Shown here one piece after another: positions 1 through 7,812 of a DNA stretch of 64,000 nucleotides. The position numbers were made by a program, and so were the translations under genes. The notes below the pieces were generated by a model, which was given only the letters and a program-made list of their open reading frames with translations, had not been told where the DNA came from and made no database searches. Source of the DNA: Funiculus sociatus GB2-C1 (GTDB taxonomy: Bacteria; Cyanobacteriota; Cyanobacteriia; Cyanobacteriales; FACHB-T130); contig NZ_JAMPKJ010000025.1 of assembly GCF_039962115.1 (NCBI RefSeq), positions 1-64,000 of the forward strand, in the 5' to 3' direction. The first letter of the stretch is position 1; each line of letters begins with the position of its first letter.

Positions 1-178
1 TGTCGGCAAAAAAGCTGGCAAGGCTATCTCTAACTCCACTTGCCTTGCGTTTGCCTCGATTGCGCTCCACTAAATTATCCACTTGTGACAGTCAAAGGGC
101 GGAATGTGGGCTACATATTTACCACTACCCCTAAAAATTTTGCTTAATCTATTACACAGGGCAAGCGCATCTCAAATG

Positions 179-402
179 CTATTGACAAGCGGGTTGAGAG
201 TTTTCATCAATTTGGGTTAAACAAGCAGCCAAAATCTTGAGCATGTAATTATTATCCATAGCAGCTTGATTCGATTTTTGACGAGTGCTACGCCCTTAAA
301 GATTGTTCTCGATTTTAACCCAATGGAGTCGATTTTCAATCTGCCAATGTCCTTCAGTGAGGCTAATCGTTGTCCTGTAGCGCTCAGGCTAGTGCAGCTT
401 GG
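179..402 (-). pseudogene. Decayed ISAs1-family transposase, C-terminal remnant
   Basis: Read leftward, this stretch encodes the typical C-terminal end of ISAs1-type DDE transposases: GHWQIENRLHW, then a degraded part, then AAMDNNYMLKILAA and a stop at 179-181. An in-frame TAA interrupts the middle and another stop (TAG) lies upstream of ERYRTT, so no functional protein can be made. The N-terminal and catalytic parts are absent. I see no inverted repeats or target duplication. The call rests on the family's well-known HWxIENxLHWVxD motif and its conserved ending. Bases 1-178 hold nothing I recognise. Confidence 0.75.
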
Positions 403-534
403 CAAAAATAAGTGGCCCCACTCAACGGAGAACCGCTATATATCAAAGCCTAGATGTCTTCTGCGATGCAGACAGGTAAAATCAGCAAGCATGGAAGTTA
501 GCCAACGAACAGAGAAAGCCGGGAGTAATAAACT

Positions 535-2112
535 ATGAGATTCGTGTCCGACCCACCGATATCACTCAAAATCCGCAAAATGAAGGAGCGGGTGCGGTGG
601 CTGGAACCGAGTCTTGTGGAGCGGGGAATCGATCAAACCCGGATGGTTTTAGATGATGCCTGTGAGAGTCCAGAGTTTTCATTTTTAGTGGTGGGTGATA
701 GCGGTTCTGGTGCCTATCGGGGAGAAAACCCTCAACGGCAAGTTGCAGAACTAATGCTGCCCCACCGCGAAGAGAGTCGTTTCGTCTTGCACACGGGGGA
801 CGTGATCTATCTGGTTGGCTCCAGCGAATACTACCTGAAAAACTTCATTTCTCCCTACCGAGAATTTTTGGTGGGGGGCGAACAACCAGAGCGCATTACT
901 TATGACCAAATGGTCTTCAATACGCCGTTTCTTCCTGTACTAGGGAACCACGATTACTATGACGTGCCGATTATCTACGGTCTGATAGCACACGCGGCTC
1001 TGCCACTGCGCCGCCTGTTAAAGTCGAAGTTAGATGGCGGCTTCGACATTGGCTGGCATGGTTCGGGACAAGGCAATGCCTATGCACGGGCGTTTCTTGA
1101 CTACCTGAAGGCGTTTGACCCCAAGGGAGAATTGGAACATCATCTAGACAGTCATTACACCGCCAAAACCGAAACAGGTCGTTGTCTTCGTTATCAACCG
1201 GGACGTTTTACCCGCCTACCTAACCGCTATTACACCTTCCGTAGCGGTGGGATTGATTTCTTTGCACTTGACTCAAATACTTTTAACGCGCCATCACCGC
1301 TTCCAGCCACAAAAGAGGGGGACGCTTACCGCCGGGAACTGGAAAAGCGTCGGGATGACCTAGAGCGGCAAAAGCGGCAAATTATTGAAACTTCATCTGA
1401 ACTTGACTCTAACCAACCTGACGATGCGGAACAGCTTGATGACAATCGTACCAAGTTAGAGCAAATCGACGAGCTTCTGCTCGACATTGAGAAACAACTA
1501 GCAGCCGACGAAACAACTGTCATCGACCTGGAACAACTAAACTGGCTTCGACAAAAGCTAATTGAATCTTGGAATACAGCCCAGGTGCGCGGACGTGTGA
1601 TTTATTTTCACCATCCTCCCTATGTCACGGAAGCGACAAAGTGGCACCAAGCACAAACTTTAGCGATTCGCAACCGACTCCGCCAGGTGCTGGATGCGGT
1701 GGCTAATGCTGTAGGCAAGCAGGCGGCGGGGCGTCCGTTGGTCGATCTAATTCTCAGTGGCCATGCTCACTGCTTGGAATATATCCGTACTGGCGATACT
1801 GGACACGCAGATTCCAACCTGAACTGGATCGTGTGTGGTGGCAGTGGTTACAGTCTCCGCCGCCAACGCTCCGAAGGGCCGGAATTGACAGAAACTTTTC
1901 GGAATAGTCAGAGCGATCGCACCCGCTTGGTAGCGAAATCATTGCTTTTTGTGGGGCGCAATGGTCAAGGTTTCTACAAGCGACGACCGTACTCGTTTTT
2001 GCGGATCGATGTCCAAGACGGTCGCCCGCCTAAGTTCAAAATTCGACCGTTTATCGCTGAGCAATTTAGAAAACAGTGGAACAATAGCGAACTTGAACCG
2101 TTTGCAATTTAA
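535..2112 (+). CDS. Calcineurin-like metallophosphoesterase
   Basis: A 525-residue protein with the full set of dinuclear-metal phosphoesterase motifs: GDSG near residue 54, GDV near 88, GNHD near 139, HHPP near 357 and GHAH near 408. The family hydrolyses phosphomono- or diesters using Fe/Mn/Zn-type metals; the substrate here cannot be told. Between the GNHD and HHPP motifs is a charged, probably coiled-coil insertion (about residues 262-330, rich in E, D, R, K and Q), which lengthens the protein beyond a minimal phosphoesterase. No signal peptide or membrane segment is visible, so it is probably cytoplasmic. The start has a GGGAG ribosome-binding site upstream. The gene stands alone; bases 403-534 hold only the end of a repeat-like GAGAACCGCTATA string. 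Confidence 0.9.
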   Translation: MRFVSDPPISLKIRKMKERVRWLEPSLVERGIDQTRMVLDDACESPEFSFLVVGDSGSGAYRGENPQRQVAELMLPHREESRFVLHTGDVIYLVGSSEYYLKNFISPYREFLVGGEQPERITYDQMVFNTPFLPVLGNHDYYDVPIIYGLIAHAALPLRRLLKSKLDGGFDIGWHGSGQGNAYARAFLDYLKAFDPKGELEHHLDSHYTAKTETGRCLRYQPGRFTRLPNRYYTFRSGGIDFFALDSNTFNAPSPLPATKEGDAYRRELEKRRDDLERQKRQIIETSSELDSNQPDDAEQLDDNRTKLEQIDELLLDIEKQLAADETTVIDLEQLNWLRQKLIESWNTAQVRGRVIYFHHPPYVTEATKWHQAQTLAIRNRLRQVLDAVANAVGKQAAGRPLVDLILSGHAHCLEYIRTGDTGHADSNLNWIVCGGSGYSLRRQRSEGPELTETFRNSQSDRTRLVAKSLLFVGRNGQGFYKRRPYSFLRIDVQDGRPPKFKIRPFIAEQFRKQWNNSELEPFAI

Positions 2113-2213
2113 CTTTTGGCTTTGATCTCAGATAGCGGTTTGCAATTGGGTGTAGTACATTCTGACTTCTCCCCACCTCCTCTGTGTTACCCGCATCTGA
2201 CACACTTGGTTGA

Positions 2214-3245
2214 TTAAGTTTCCAACCCATCAGTAGCGGCTACTGGCAAGGCTACCGGAGGATTTGGGTCGTCTTTTCGCTTGTAGCTAGGCGTATCTGC
2301 TGCTGGCACAATAACTTTAAGCGCGTGCTTGATGCTTTTGAGGGTGACGGGCAATTCTCCCAACGGATGACCGTCGATGTGGACTGGTAACTTCGCCTTT
2401 GATGTTAGTCTTACCTCTGCAACTTGGTAAGTTTCGATTTTAGAACTCCGACGATATTGTCCCTTGCTAATCGACCAGAAGTGACGAATCAGTTCCCATT
2501 TACTAAAGTCGCGGAAGACGCTCACCGTCAGCAGACCATCATCCATAATGGCATCTGGAGCTACAGTAAAACCAGTACCGTAATAAGGGCCGTTGGCGAT
2601 CGCTACCAGCAAAGCTTCTATCCGAAACTTACTTCGGTTGCGCCCTAGTCGCCGCAGCAAAAATCGCCGCCGAGAGGCAGGTTGAAGGATAGCCTCAGAT
2701 ATTGGACGGTCAAACTGGATATTTAGCCGTTGCGGTTTATAGCCAATTGCCAGTTGAGCAGCTTGGAGCATCCGACCCCAACGCCCACCTTTGATTTCTT
2801 CACCTAATGGAAACAGGGCTGCATCCAGTCCCACACCAGCCGCCTCAAAGAAGTAATTTTCATTGTTGGCTTGACCTACATCAATGCTTTTAATTTCACC
2901 GTGCGCCAACACAGCGCAAGCTTCAGCGACATCGGTTGGCAGGTTGAGGCTGCGGGCGATATTGTTATAGGTGCCTATGGGGATAATGCCGAGCGGAATT
3001 GGTGCGTGGATTAAGCCTTTGGCAACTTCGCTTACAGTTCCATCGCCACCACCGACAACAACCATGTCGTAGCCTTCTTCTACTGCTCGTTGTGCAATCA
3101 AGGAAGGTGACTCTGAAGCAGTAGTAAATGCGAGGTCAGCTCGAATATCTTGGGCTTCCATCCCCGCGATGATTTCGGGCAGCTTCATCGGGTTGGGCTG
3201 AGTATCGCCCGAAATCGGGTTCATGATCAGGCGAGCGCGCTTCAT
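2214..3245 (-). CDS. Diacylglycerol kinase family lipid kinase (YegS/DagK-like)
   Basis: A 343-residue protein with the DAGK catalytic fold. It has NPISG at residues 9-13, the nucleotide-binding GGGDGT at 65-70, IPIGTYNNIAR, which corresponds to the family's IPLGTxNDFAR motif, and a C-terminal lobe with DGLLTV and HIDGHPLG. Members phosphorylate diacylglycerol, ceramide-like or other lipids with ATP at the inner membrane surface, feeding phospholipid turnover. The D-to-N change in GTYNNIAR is a small deviation from the usual motif. The last 25 or so residues are a poorly conserved tail. It is divergent from proA. Family assignment is secure; lipid specificity is not. Confidence 0.92.
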   Translation of the reverse strand: MKRARLIMNPISGDTQPNPMKLPEIIAGMEAQDIRADLAFTTASESPSLIAQRAVEEGYDMVVVGGGDGTVSEVAKGLIHAPIPLGIIPIGTYNNIARSLNLPTDVAEACAVLAHGEIKSIDVGQANNENYFFEAAGVGLDAALFPLGEEIKGGRWGRMLQAAQLAIGYKPQRLNIQFDRPISEAILQPASRRRFLLRRLGRNRSKFRIEALLVAIANGPYYGTGFTVAPDAIMDDGLLTVSVFRDFSKWELIRHFWSISKGQYRRSSKIETYQVAEVRLTSKAKLPVHIDGHPLGELPVTLKSIKHALKVIVPAADTPSYKRKDDPNPPVALPVAATDGLET

Positions 3246-3578
3246 GTAAAGGTTGTTGCAGAGTGGGGAACTATTAGACTCGTAGAGCTGCTAGTTTTAG
3301 GTTCACCTTAGCACACACAACTAGCGGTTTTGGGTAGAATACCAAAGTTGCTAGACTAAAGCGCGATTGACTTAAGAAAGCCAAACTTTCAATAAGATTG
3401 ATTTTGCACAATTATTTTGTACTGTGGCAGTGGCCACAATTCACCCTGTAGTAAAATTAAACTTTTATATCTCTGCAATTATCAACATCTAAAGGTGCCG
3501 TCAGGCAAGATGTAAGTAAAGGCATACAGAGATTTTTGACTAGACTTTGGCTTGCACGGCGGTACTCGATTCAATACT
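3246..3578. other. Intergenic region between divergent lipid kinase and proA
   Basis: About 330 bases that must carry both promoters of the divergent pair. It is moderately AT-rich. I see no convincing hairpin, riboswitch fold, direct repeat or operator. Confidence 0.5.
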
Positions 3579-4886
3579 ATGACTGCTTCCCAGATTGCTT
3601 CTTCATCCATAATTGACGACATTGCTCGACTCACCCGCGAAGCCGCACGTCAGCTGGCGGTTCTCTCAACTGATGCTAAAAATCAAGCAATCGTGGCGAT
3701 CGCGATCGCGCTTGAAGCCGCAACATCTGAAATTTTGGCGGCTAACGCGGCTGATTGCAAGGCGGCGGAGGCGGAGGGAATTCCTAAACCGCTTTATGCT
3801 CGGTTAAAGTTGGATGAGACAAAATTGCAGGGCGCGATCGCGGGTGTGCGAGATGTGGGACGCTTGAGCGATCCTGTCGGCGCAGTCCAAATTCATCGGG
3901 AACTAGATACAGGTTTAATTCTCAAGCGCATAACTTGTCCTCTAGGTGTTCTAGGAGTGATTTTTGAAGCACGTCCGGATGCGGTAATGCAAATTTCTAC
4001 TCTGGCGATTAAATCCGGCAATGGTGTCATTCTCAAAGGCGGACAGGAAGCAGTGCGTTCTTGCGAAGCTTTAGTAAAAGCAATTCGTCAAGGATTAACC
4101 CAAACTGGTATTAATCCAGATGTTGTGCAGTTGCTAACTACCAGAGAAGAAACGCTGGAATTGCTGAAGTTAGATCAGTATGTGGATTTAATTATTCCTA
4201 GAGGTTCTAACTCATTTGTCCGATTTGTGCAGAATAACACTCGGATTCCGGTCTTGGGTCATGCAGAAGGAATTTGTCATGTATATGTGGATGAAGCTGC
4301 TGATATTGAGAAAGCTGTAGCCATTACCGTAGATGCCAAAACCCACTATCCAGCCGCTTGCAATGCTTTAGAAACTCTGCTGGTGCATAACGCGATCGCT
4401 TCCGAATTTTTGCCGAAAGTTGCTAAATCTTTGCAAGAAAAAAATGTGGAATTGCGGGGAGATGAGAAAACCTGCCAAATTCTAGACATTGCAGCTGCTA
4501 CAGAAGCAGACTGGGTGACAGAATACAGCGATTTAATTCTCTCTATTAAAGTTGTGCATTCCCTGGAGGACGCGATTAACCACATCAATACTTATGGCTC
4601 AAAGCATACAGATGCTATTGTGACCGAAAGTTCCGAAGCTGCTGCAACATTTCTTGCTCAAGTTGATGCTGCTGGTGTCTTCCACAACTGTTCCACTCGC
4701 TTTTCTGATGGCTTCCGCTACGGATTTGGCGCAGAAGTGGGAATTAGCACTCAAAAAATGCCGCCTCGTGGGCCAGTGGGTTTAGAAGGATTGGTGACAT
4801 ACAAATATCAAATTGTAGGTGATGGGCATATTGCCGCCTCCTACAGCGGTGCAGATGCCAAACCTTTTATCCATCGCGATTTGTAA
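3579..4886 (+). CDS. proA: Gamma-glutamyl phosphate reductase (glutamate-5-semialdehyde dehydrogenase)
   Basis: Second step of proline synthesis: NADPH-dependent reduction of glutamyl-5-phosphate to glutamate-5-semialdehyde. The sequence matches ProA throughout, with [26 protein letters not shown], the [12 protein letters not shown] block, the catalytic cysteine in PAACNALET (about residue 260) and the C-terminal [21 protein letters not shown] motif. I chose the ATG at 3579; an in-frame TTG at 3552 would add nine residues but is less likely. The 435-residue product is about the usual length for the family. proB is not in the window. A HIP1 cluster lies near the 5' end of the gene. Confidence 0.97.
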   Translation: MTASQIASSSIIDDIARLTREAARQLAVLSTDAKNQAIVAIAIALEAATSEILAANAADCKAAEAEGIPKPLYARLKLDETKLQGAIAGVRDVGRLSDPVGAVQIHRELDTGLILKRITCPLGVLGVIFEARPDAVMQISTLAIKSGNGVILKGGQEAVRSCEALVKAIRQGLTQTGINPDVVQLLTTREETLELLKLDQYVDLIIPRGSNSFVRFVQNNTRIPVLGHAEGICHVYVDEAADIEKAVAITVDAKTHYPAACNALETLLVHNAIASEFLPKVAKSLQEKNVELRGDEKTCQILDIAAATEADWVTEYSDLILSIKVVHSLEDAINHINTYGSKHTDAIVTESSEAAATFLAQVDAAGVFHNCSTRFSDGFRYGFGAEVGISTQKMPPRGPVGLEGLVTYKYQIVGDGHIAASYSGADAKPFIHRDL

Positions 4887-4891
4887 TCTCT

Positions 4892-5033
4892 CGTTCCCAA
4901 GCGGAGCCTGGGAATGCCAATCAGCCGACTTTCTACTAAGAAATTCGTATAGCCCTACGTTATAAGCTTGCGATTAAACTAGGACAATTTCGGAACCAGA
5001 GGGAGAGCCTTTACGAGTGTATTCCCTGGTTCT
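4892..5033. repeat. Two degenerate palindromic repeat copies after proA
   Basis: An imperfect hairpin with arms CGTTCCCA (4892-4899) and TGGGAATG (4909-4916) lies just after proA and may end its transcript. A second inverted repeat, GGAACCAGAGGGA (4992-5004) with TTCCCTGGTTCT (5022-5033), follows. Both resemble the CTCGTTCCCAG/CTGGGAACGAG palindrome found at several other gene ends in this window. Confidence 0.6.
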
Positions 5034-5071
5034 AGCCGGGGAGCGAAAGAATGGCTAAGGGCTAATAATTA

Positions 5072-6007
5072 ATGATTAATGACGAATTAAACTGGTTTGC
5101 AATGGCTTTACAATTGCGGGGGTCAGTGGCTCCCATCATTTTTCCTCGTGTTTTGTTGTGCGGAGGATTTGGCTTTTTAATCTCTCTATTCTATTATTGG
5201 GGGTTACCAGTATCAGAGAATAGTTTGGCTAGCTTAGTTACTAATGTTGTCTACAACTTGGTATTAGGTTTATTATTAGTTTTTCGGACAAACACGGCTT
5301 ACGATAGGTTCTGGGAAGGTAGGAAATCATGGGGTATTTTAGTTGTGAATGTCCGCAACTTAGCGCGTCAGATTCGGGTAGCGATCGCTACTACAGAACT
5401 GATAGATAAAGACAACAAAGATTCAACGCTGCGCCTATTGGGTGCTTTTGCGATCGCTACTAAATTACAGTTGCGCCAAGAACCGATAAGCGAGTTGGAA
5501 GATATAATTACCCCATCCCAATCGCTCAAGCTCAAAAGTGTGAAAAATCCCCCATTAGAAGTTGCTCTTTGGATTGGCGATTACCTACAACAGCAGTATA
5601 ACCGAAATTTATTAAGTAGCAATCAGTTGATTGCTATGAACGAATTGCTAGATAAAATGGTAGAAGCTTTAACTGGCTGCGAACGCATTGTAAAAACGCC
5701 AATTCCTTTAGCTTATTCTATCTACCTCAAGCGATTATTGCTAATATATTGCTTTTTGTTACCTTTTCAATTAGTTGCAAAATCGGGATGGTGGACAGGT
5801 ATAATCGTTATTTTACTAAGCTTTGTTTTGTTTGGAATCGAACAAATCGGCAATGAGATAGAGAATCCTTTCGGACATGATACTAATGATTTGCCATTAG
5901 ATGAGATTTGTAGCTCAATGATTCAGAATATTGAGGATTTAATTATAGATAAACCTCAGGAGGCAGAAGTCTTAAGTGCAAATGTATCTGTACAGGATAT
6001 AGCATAA
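5072..6007 (+). CDS. Bestrophin family anion channel-like membrane protein
   Basis: A 311-residue membrane protein of the bestrophin (formerly UPF0187) family. Near the N-terminus are two hydrophobic segments (about residues 25-50 and 55-75), followed by the family signature FRTNTAYDRFWEGRKSWG and NVRNLARQI. A further hydrophobic pair lies near residues 225-260, and IENPFGHDTNDLPLDEIC matches the conserved acidic C-terminal motif. Bacterial homologues form pentameric ion channels; in phototrophs related proteins are linked to anion or bicarbonate flux at thylakoids. The actual ion is not readable from sequence. The following folB starts 35 bases downstream, so co-transcription is possible. 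Confidence 0.9.
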   Translation: MINDELNWFAMALQLRGSVAPIIFPRVLLCGGFGFLISLFYYWGLPVSENSLASLVTNVVYNLVLGLLLVFRTNTAYDRFWEGRKSWGILVVNVRNLARQIRVAIATTELIDKDNKDSTLRLLGAFAIATKLQLRQEPISELEDIITPSQSLKLKSVKNPPLEVALWIGDYLQQQYNRNLLSSNQLIAMNELLDKMVEALTGCERIVKTPIPLAYSIYLKRLLLIYCFLLPFQLVAKSGWWTGIIVILLSFVLFGIEQIGNEIENPFGHDTNDLPLDEICSSMIQNIEDLIIDKPQEAEVLSANVSVQDIA

Positions 6008-6042
6008 ATTTTGGCTTCTGAAAAATTAAACTCAAAATTGCA

Positions 6043-6408
6043 ATGGATAACATTCAGATAACAGGGATTCGCTGCTACGGCTACACAGGCTATTTACCAG
6101 AGGAACAGGTACTGGGACAATGGTTTGAAGTGGACGTGACTTTATGGCTGGATTTGGCACCAGCGGGAAAAAGCGATGCTATAGAAGACACTCTGGATTA
6201 TCGCACAGTGATTTCAACAGTAAAGAATCTGGTGAAAACGTCTAAATTTGCCTTGGTGGAACGATTAATCAGCGCGATCGCATCGAACATCTTAGAATTA
6301 GAGCAAGTGACACAAGTTCAAATTAGACTCAGCAAACCCGCCGCACCAATTCCAGACTTTGGCGGCAAAATCACCCTTGAAGTGACAAGAACGAAGCAAG
6401 AAGTCTAA
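6043..6408 (+). CDS. folB: Dihydroneopterin aldolase
   Basis: A 121-residue enzyme of folate synthesis that cleaves 7,8-dihydroneopterin to 6-hydroxymethyl-dihydropterin and glycolaldehyde. It shows IRCYGYTGYLPEE at the N-terminus (family pattern: G..G.ec...E....Q), GQWFEVDVTL, the DTLDYRTV segment, LVERLISAIA and the closing KPAAPIP motif. Length is normal for FolB. It sits 35 bases after the bestrophin gene and about 80 bases before the patatin gene, all on the same strand. Confidence 0.95.
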   Translation: MDNIQITGIRCYGYTGYLPEEQVLGQWFEVDVTLWLDLAPAGKSDAIEDTLDYRTVISTVKNLVKTSKFALVERLISAIASNILELEQVTQVQIRLSKPAAPIPDFGGKITLEVTRTKQEV

Positions 6409-6487
6409 TAGCTAATGGTTTATTGTTGATGATTATTAGCTATTAGCAACCTGACCGACAATAAAATTATACATAGGGACAAAAAAC

Positions 6488-7660
6488 GTGACTTTTCGGA
6501 TTTTAAGCTTTGACGGTGGCGGTATTCGAGGCGTAATTGCTGCAACGATGCTGGCAACAATCGAAAAAATGATCGGCCAACCTTTAAATCAGTATTTTAA
6601 CTTAATTGCTGGAACCTCCACGGGAGCAGTTTTGGCGGCGGGGATTGCCACAGGTCTTCAACCTTCCCAGATGGTGGAACTATACCAAAGAAAAGGTTCT
6701 AGAATTTTCCCTTATAGAAGCATTTGGTCGCCGCAACGGGCGGGATTAGTTCTTCAGTATGGAATTTCTGCTCCTAAGTATTCAGATAACGGTTTAATTT
6801 CCGTTCTCAAAGAAGAATTCAAATACACAAAACTGTCAGATATCACTTCAACAAATCTGCTGGTTACTGCCTACGATACAATTGGCCGGGAACCGCTGAT
6901 TTTTAAAAGCTGGCGCAAAATTTTTGGCGATCTTCCTGTGTGGGAAGCGTGTGTTTGTTCTGCATCTGCGCCTACCTTTTTTCCTGCACACAAATTGGAT
7001 CGGAAAGAAGAAGGCAAAGCTCAAGGTGGAGAGATAAACACTATAACGCTGAGTCCAGAGGCAGCGGACGACAATGGTGATTACAATCAAATGCTCATTG
7101 AGATCATCGGTGGTACGGGAAGGGGTCAAACTCGTACTATCATCGGGTACAGAGGGGCAATTCATCAGGCGATAGTGGATGAACCTTGGGCAGTGGTGCC
7201 TGACAATACTTCTATATACCGAGTGGCAAAGGTATATTCAGTTATTGACGGCGGTGTAGGCGCAAATAATCCGACAGCTTGCGCGATCGCTGAAGCATTG
7301 CGACTTGGCTATGAACCCAATGATCTTTCTGTCCTCTCAGTGGGTACAGGAAGTCTTACCCGTGAAATTCCCCTAGAATCTGCTCAACAATGGGGTGCAA
7401 CACAATGGGCGTTACCAATTCTTGATGTAATTTTTGATGCCTCATCTGACATTAATAATTACATCGCTAAGCAGATTATTCAGGATAATCGTTACTTGCG
7501 TTTGCAATTTAGATTAGATAGCAAATTGACCGGAAAACGCTTGAGTGACGATATAGATGATGCTAGTCCGGTGAATATTGCAAATCTGGTTGAAGCTGCA
7601 AGGGTTTACATCAGTCAACGACCAGTGCAAGAAGCGTTAATGAATTTATTGAAATATTGA
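6488..7660 (+). CDS. Patatin-like phospholipase with an inserted beta-rich segment
   Basis: A Ser-Asp dyad lipase of the patatin family: oxyanion motif GGGIRG near residue 10, nucleophile serine in GTSTG near residue 43, SASAPTFFP near 157 and the DGG aspartate motif (DGGVGANNP) near 253. Such enzymes release fatty acids from membrane or storage lipids. The unusual part is about 80 residues between SASAPTFFP and DGG, where a short linker is usual. It contains ITLSPEAADDNGDYN, GGTGRGQTRTIIGYRG and PDNTSIYRV, a pattern familiar from phage tail-fibre proteins. The start is GTG with GGGAC upstream. No signal peptide is seen. The frame is open, so the inserted gene is probably expressed. Confidence 0.92.
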   Translation: MTFRILSFDGGGIRGVIAATMLATIEKMIGQPLNQYFNLIAGTSTGAVLAAGIATGLQPSQMVELYQRKGSRIFPYRSIWSPQRAGLVLQYGISAPKYSDNGLISVLKEEFKYTKLSDITSTNLLVTAYDTIGREPLIFKSWRKIFGDLPVWEACVCSASAPTFFPAHKLDRKEEGKAQGGEINTITLSPEAADDNGDYNQMLIEIIGGTGRGQTRTIIGYRGAIHQAIVDEPWAVVPDNTSIYRVAKVYSVIDGGVGANNPTACAIAEALRLGYEPNDLSVLSVGTGSLTREIPLESAQQWGATQWALPILDVIFDASSDINNYIAKQIIQDNRYLRLQFRLDSKLTGKRLSDDIDDASPVNIANLVEAARVYISQRPVQEALMNLLKY

Positions 7661-7667
7661 GTTGATA

Positions 7668-7702
7668 TTTCTCGTTCCTAGTCAGAGGCTGGGAATGAGA
7701 AA
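7668..7702. terminator. Palindromic terminator-like hairpin between convergent genes
   Basis: Arms TTTCTCGTTCCTAG (7668-7681) and CTGGGAATGAGAAA (7689-7702) form a stable hairpin with a 7-base loop just after the patatin stop. It faces the leftward signalling gene ending at 7813, so it could serve both. It belongs to the CTCGTTCCCAG family of repeats. Confidence 0.65.
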
Positions 7703-7812
7703 CACAGGGCTTTCCCTTGTGAGTGAGCTACACAGATATCCGACAACTCCAAGAAGTCGGGTATCTCTCCACATAGCCTGTACTTCATCAGACTGCAAGC
7801 CGCTGTATCAAC

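Noticed and set aside
266-538. 90-codon plus-strand frame before the phosphoesterase
   Set aside because: It lies over the reverse of the transposase remnant and has no recognisable motif; the antisense reading matches a known family.
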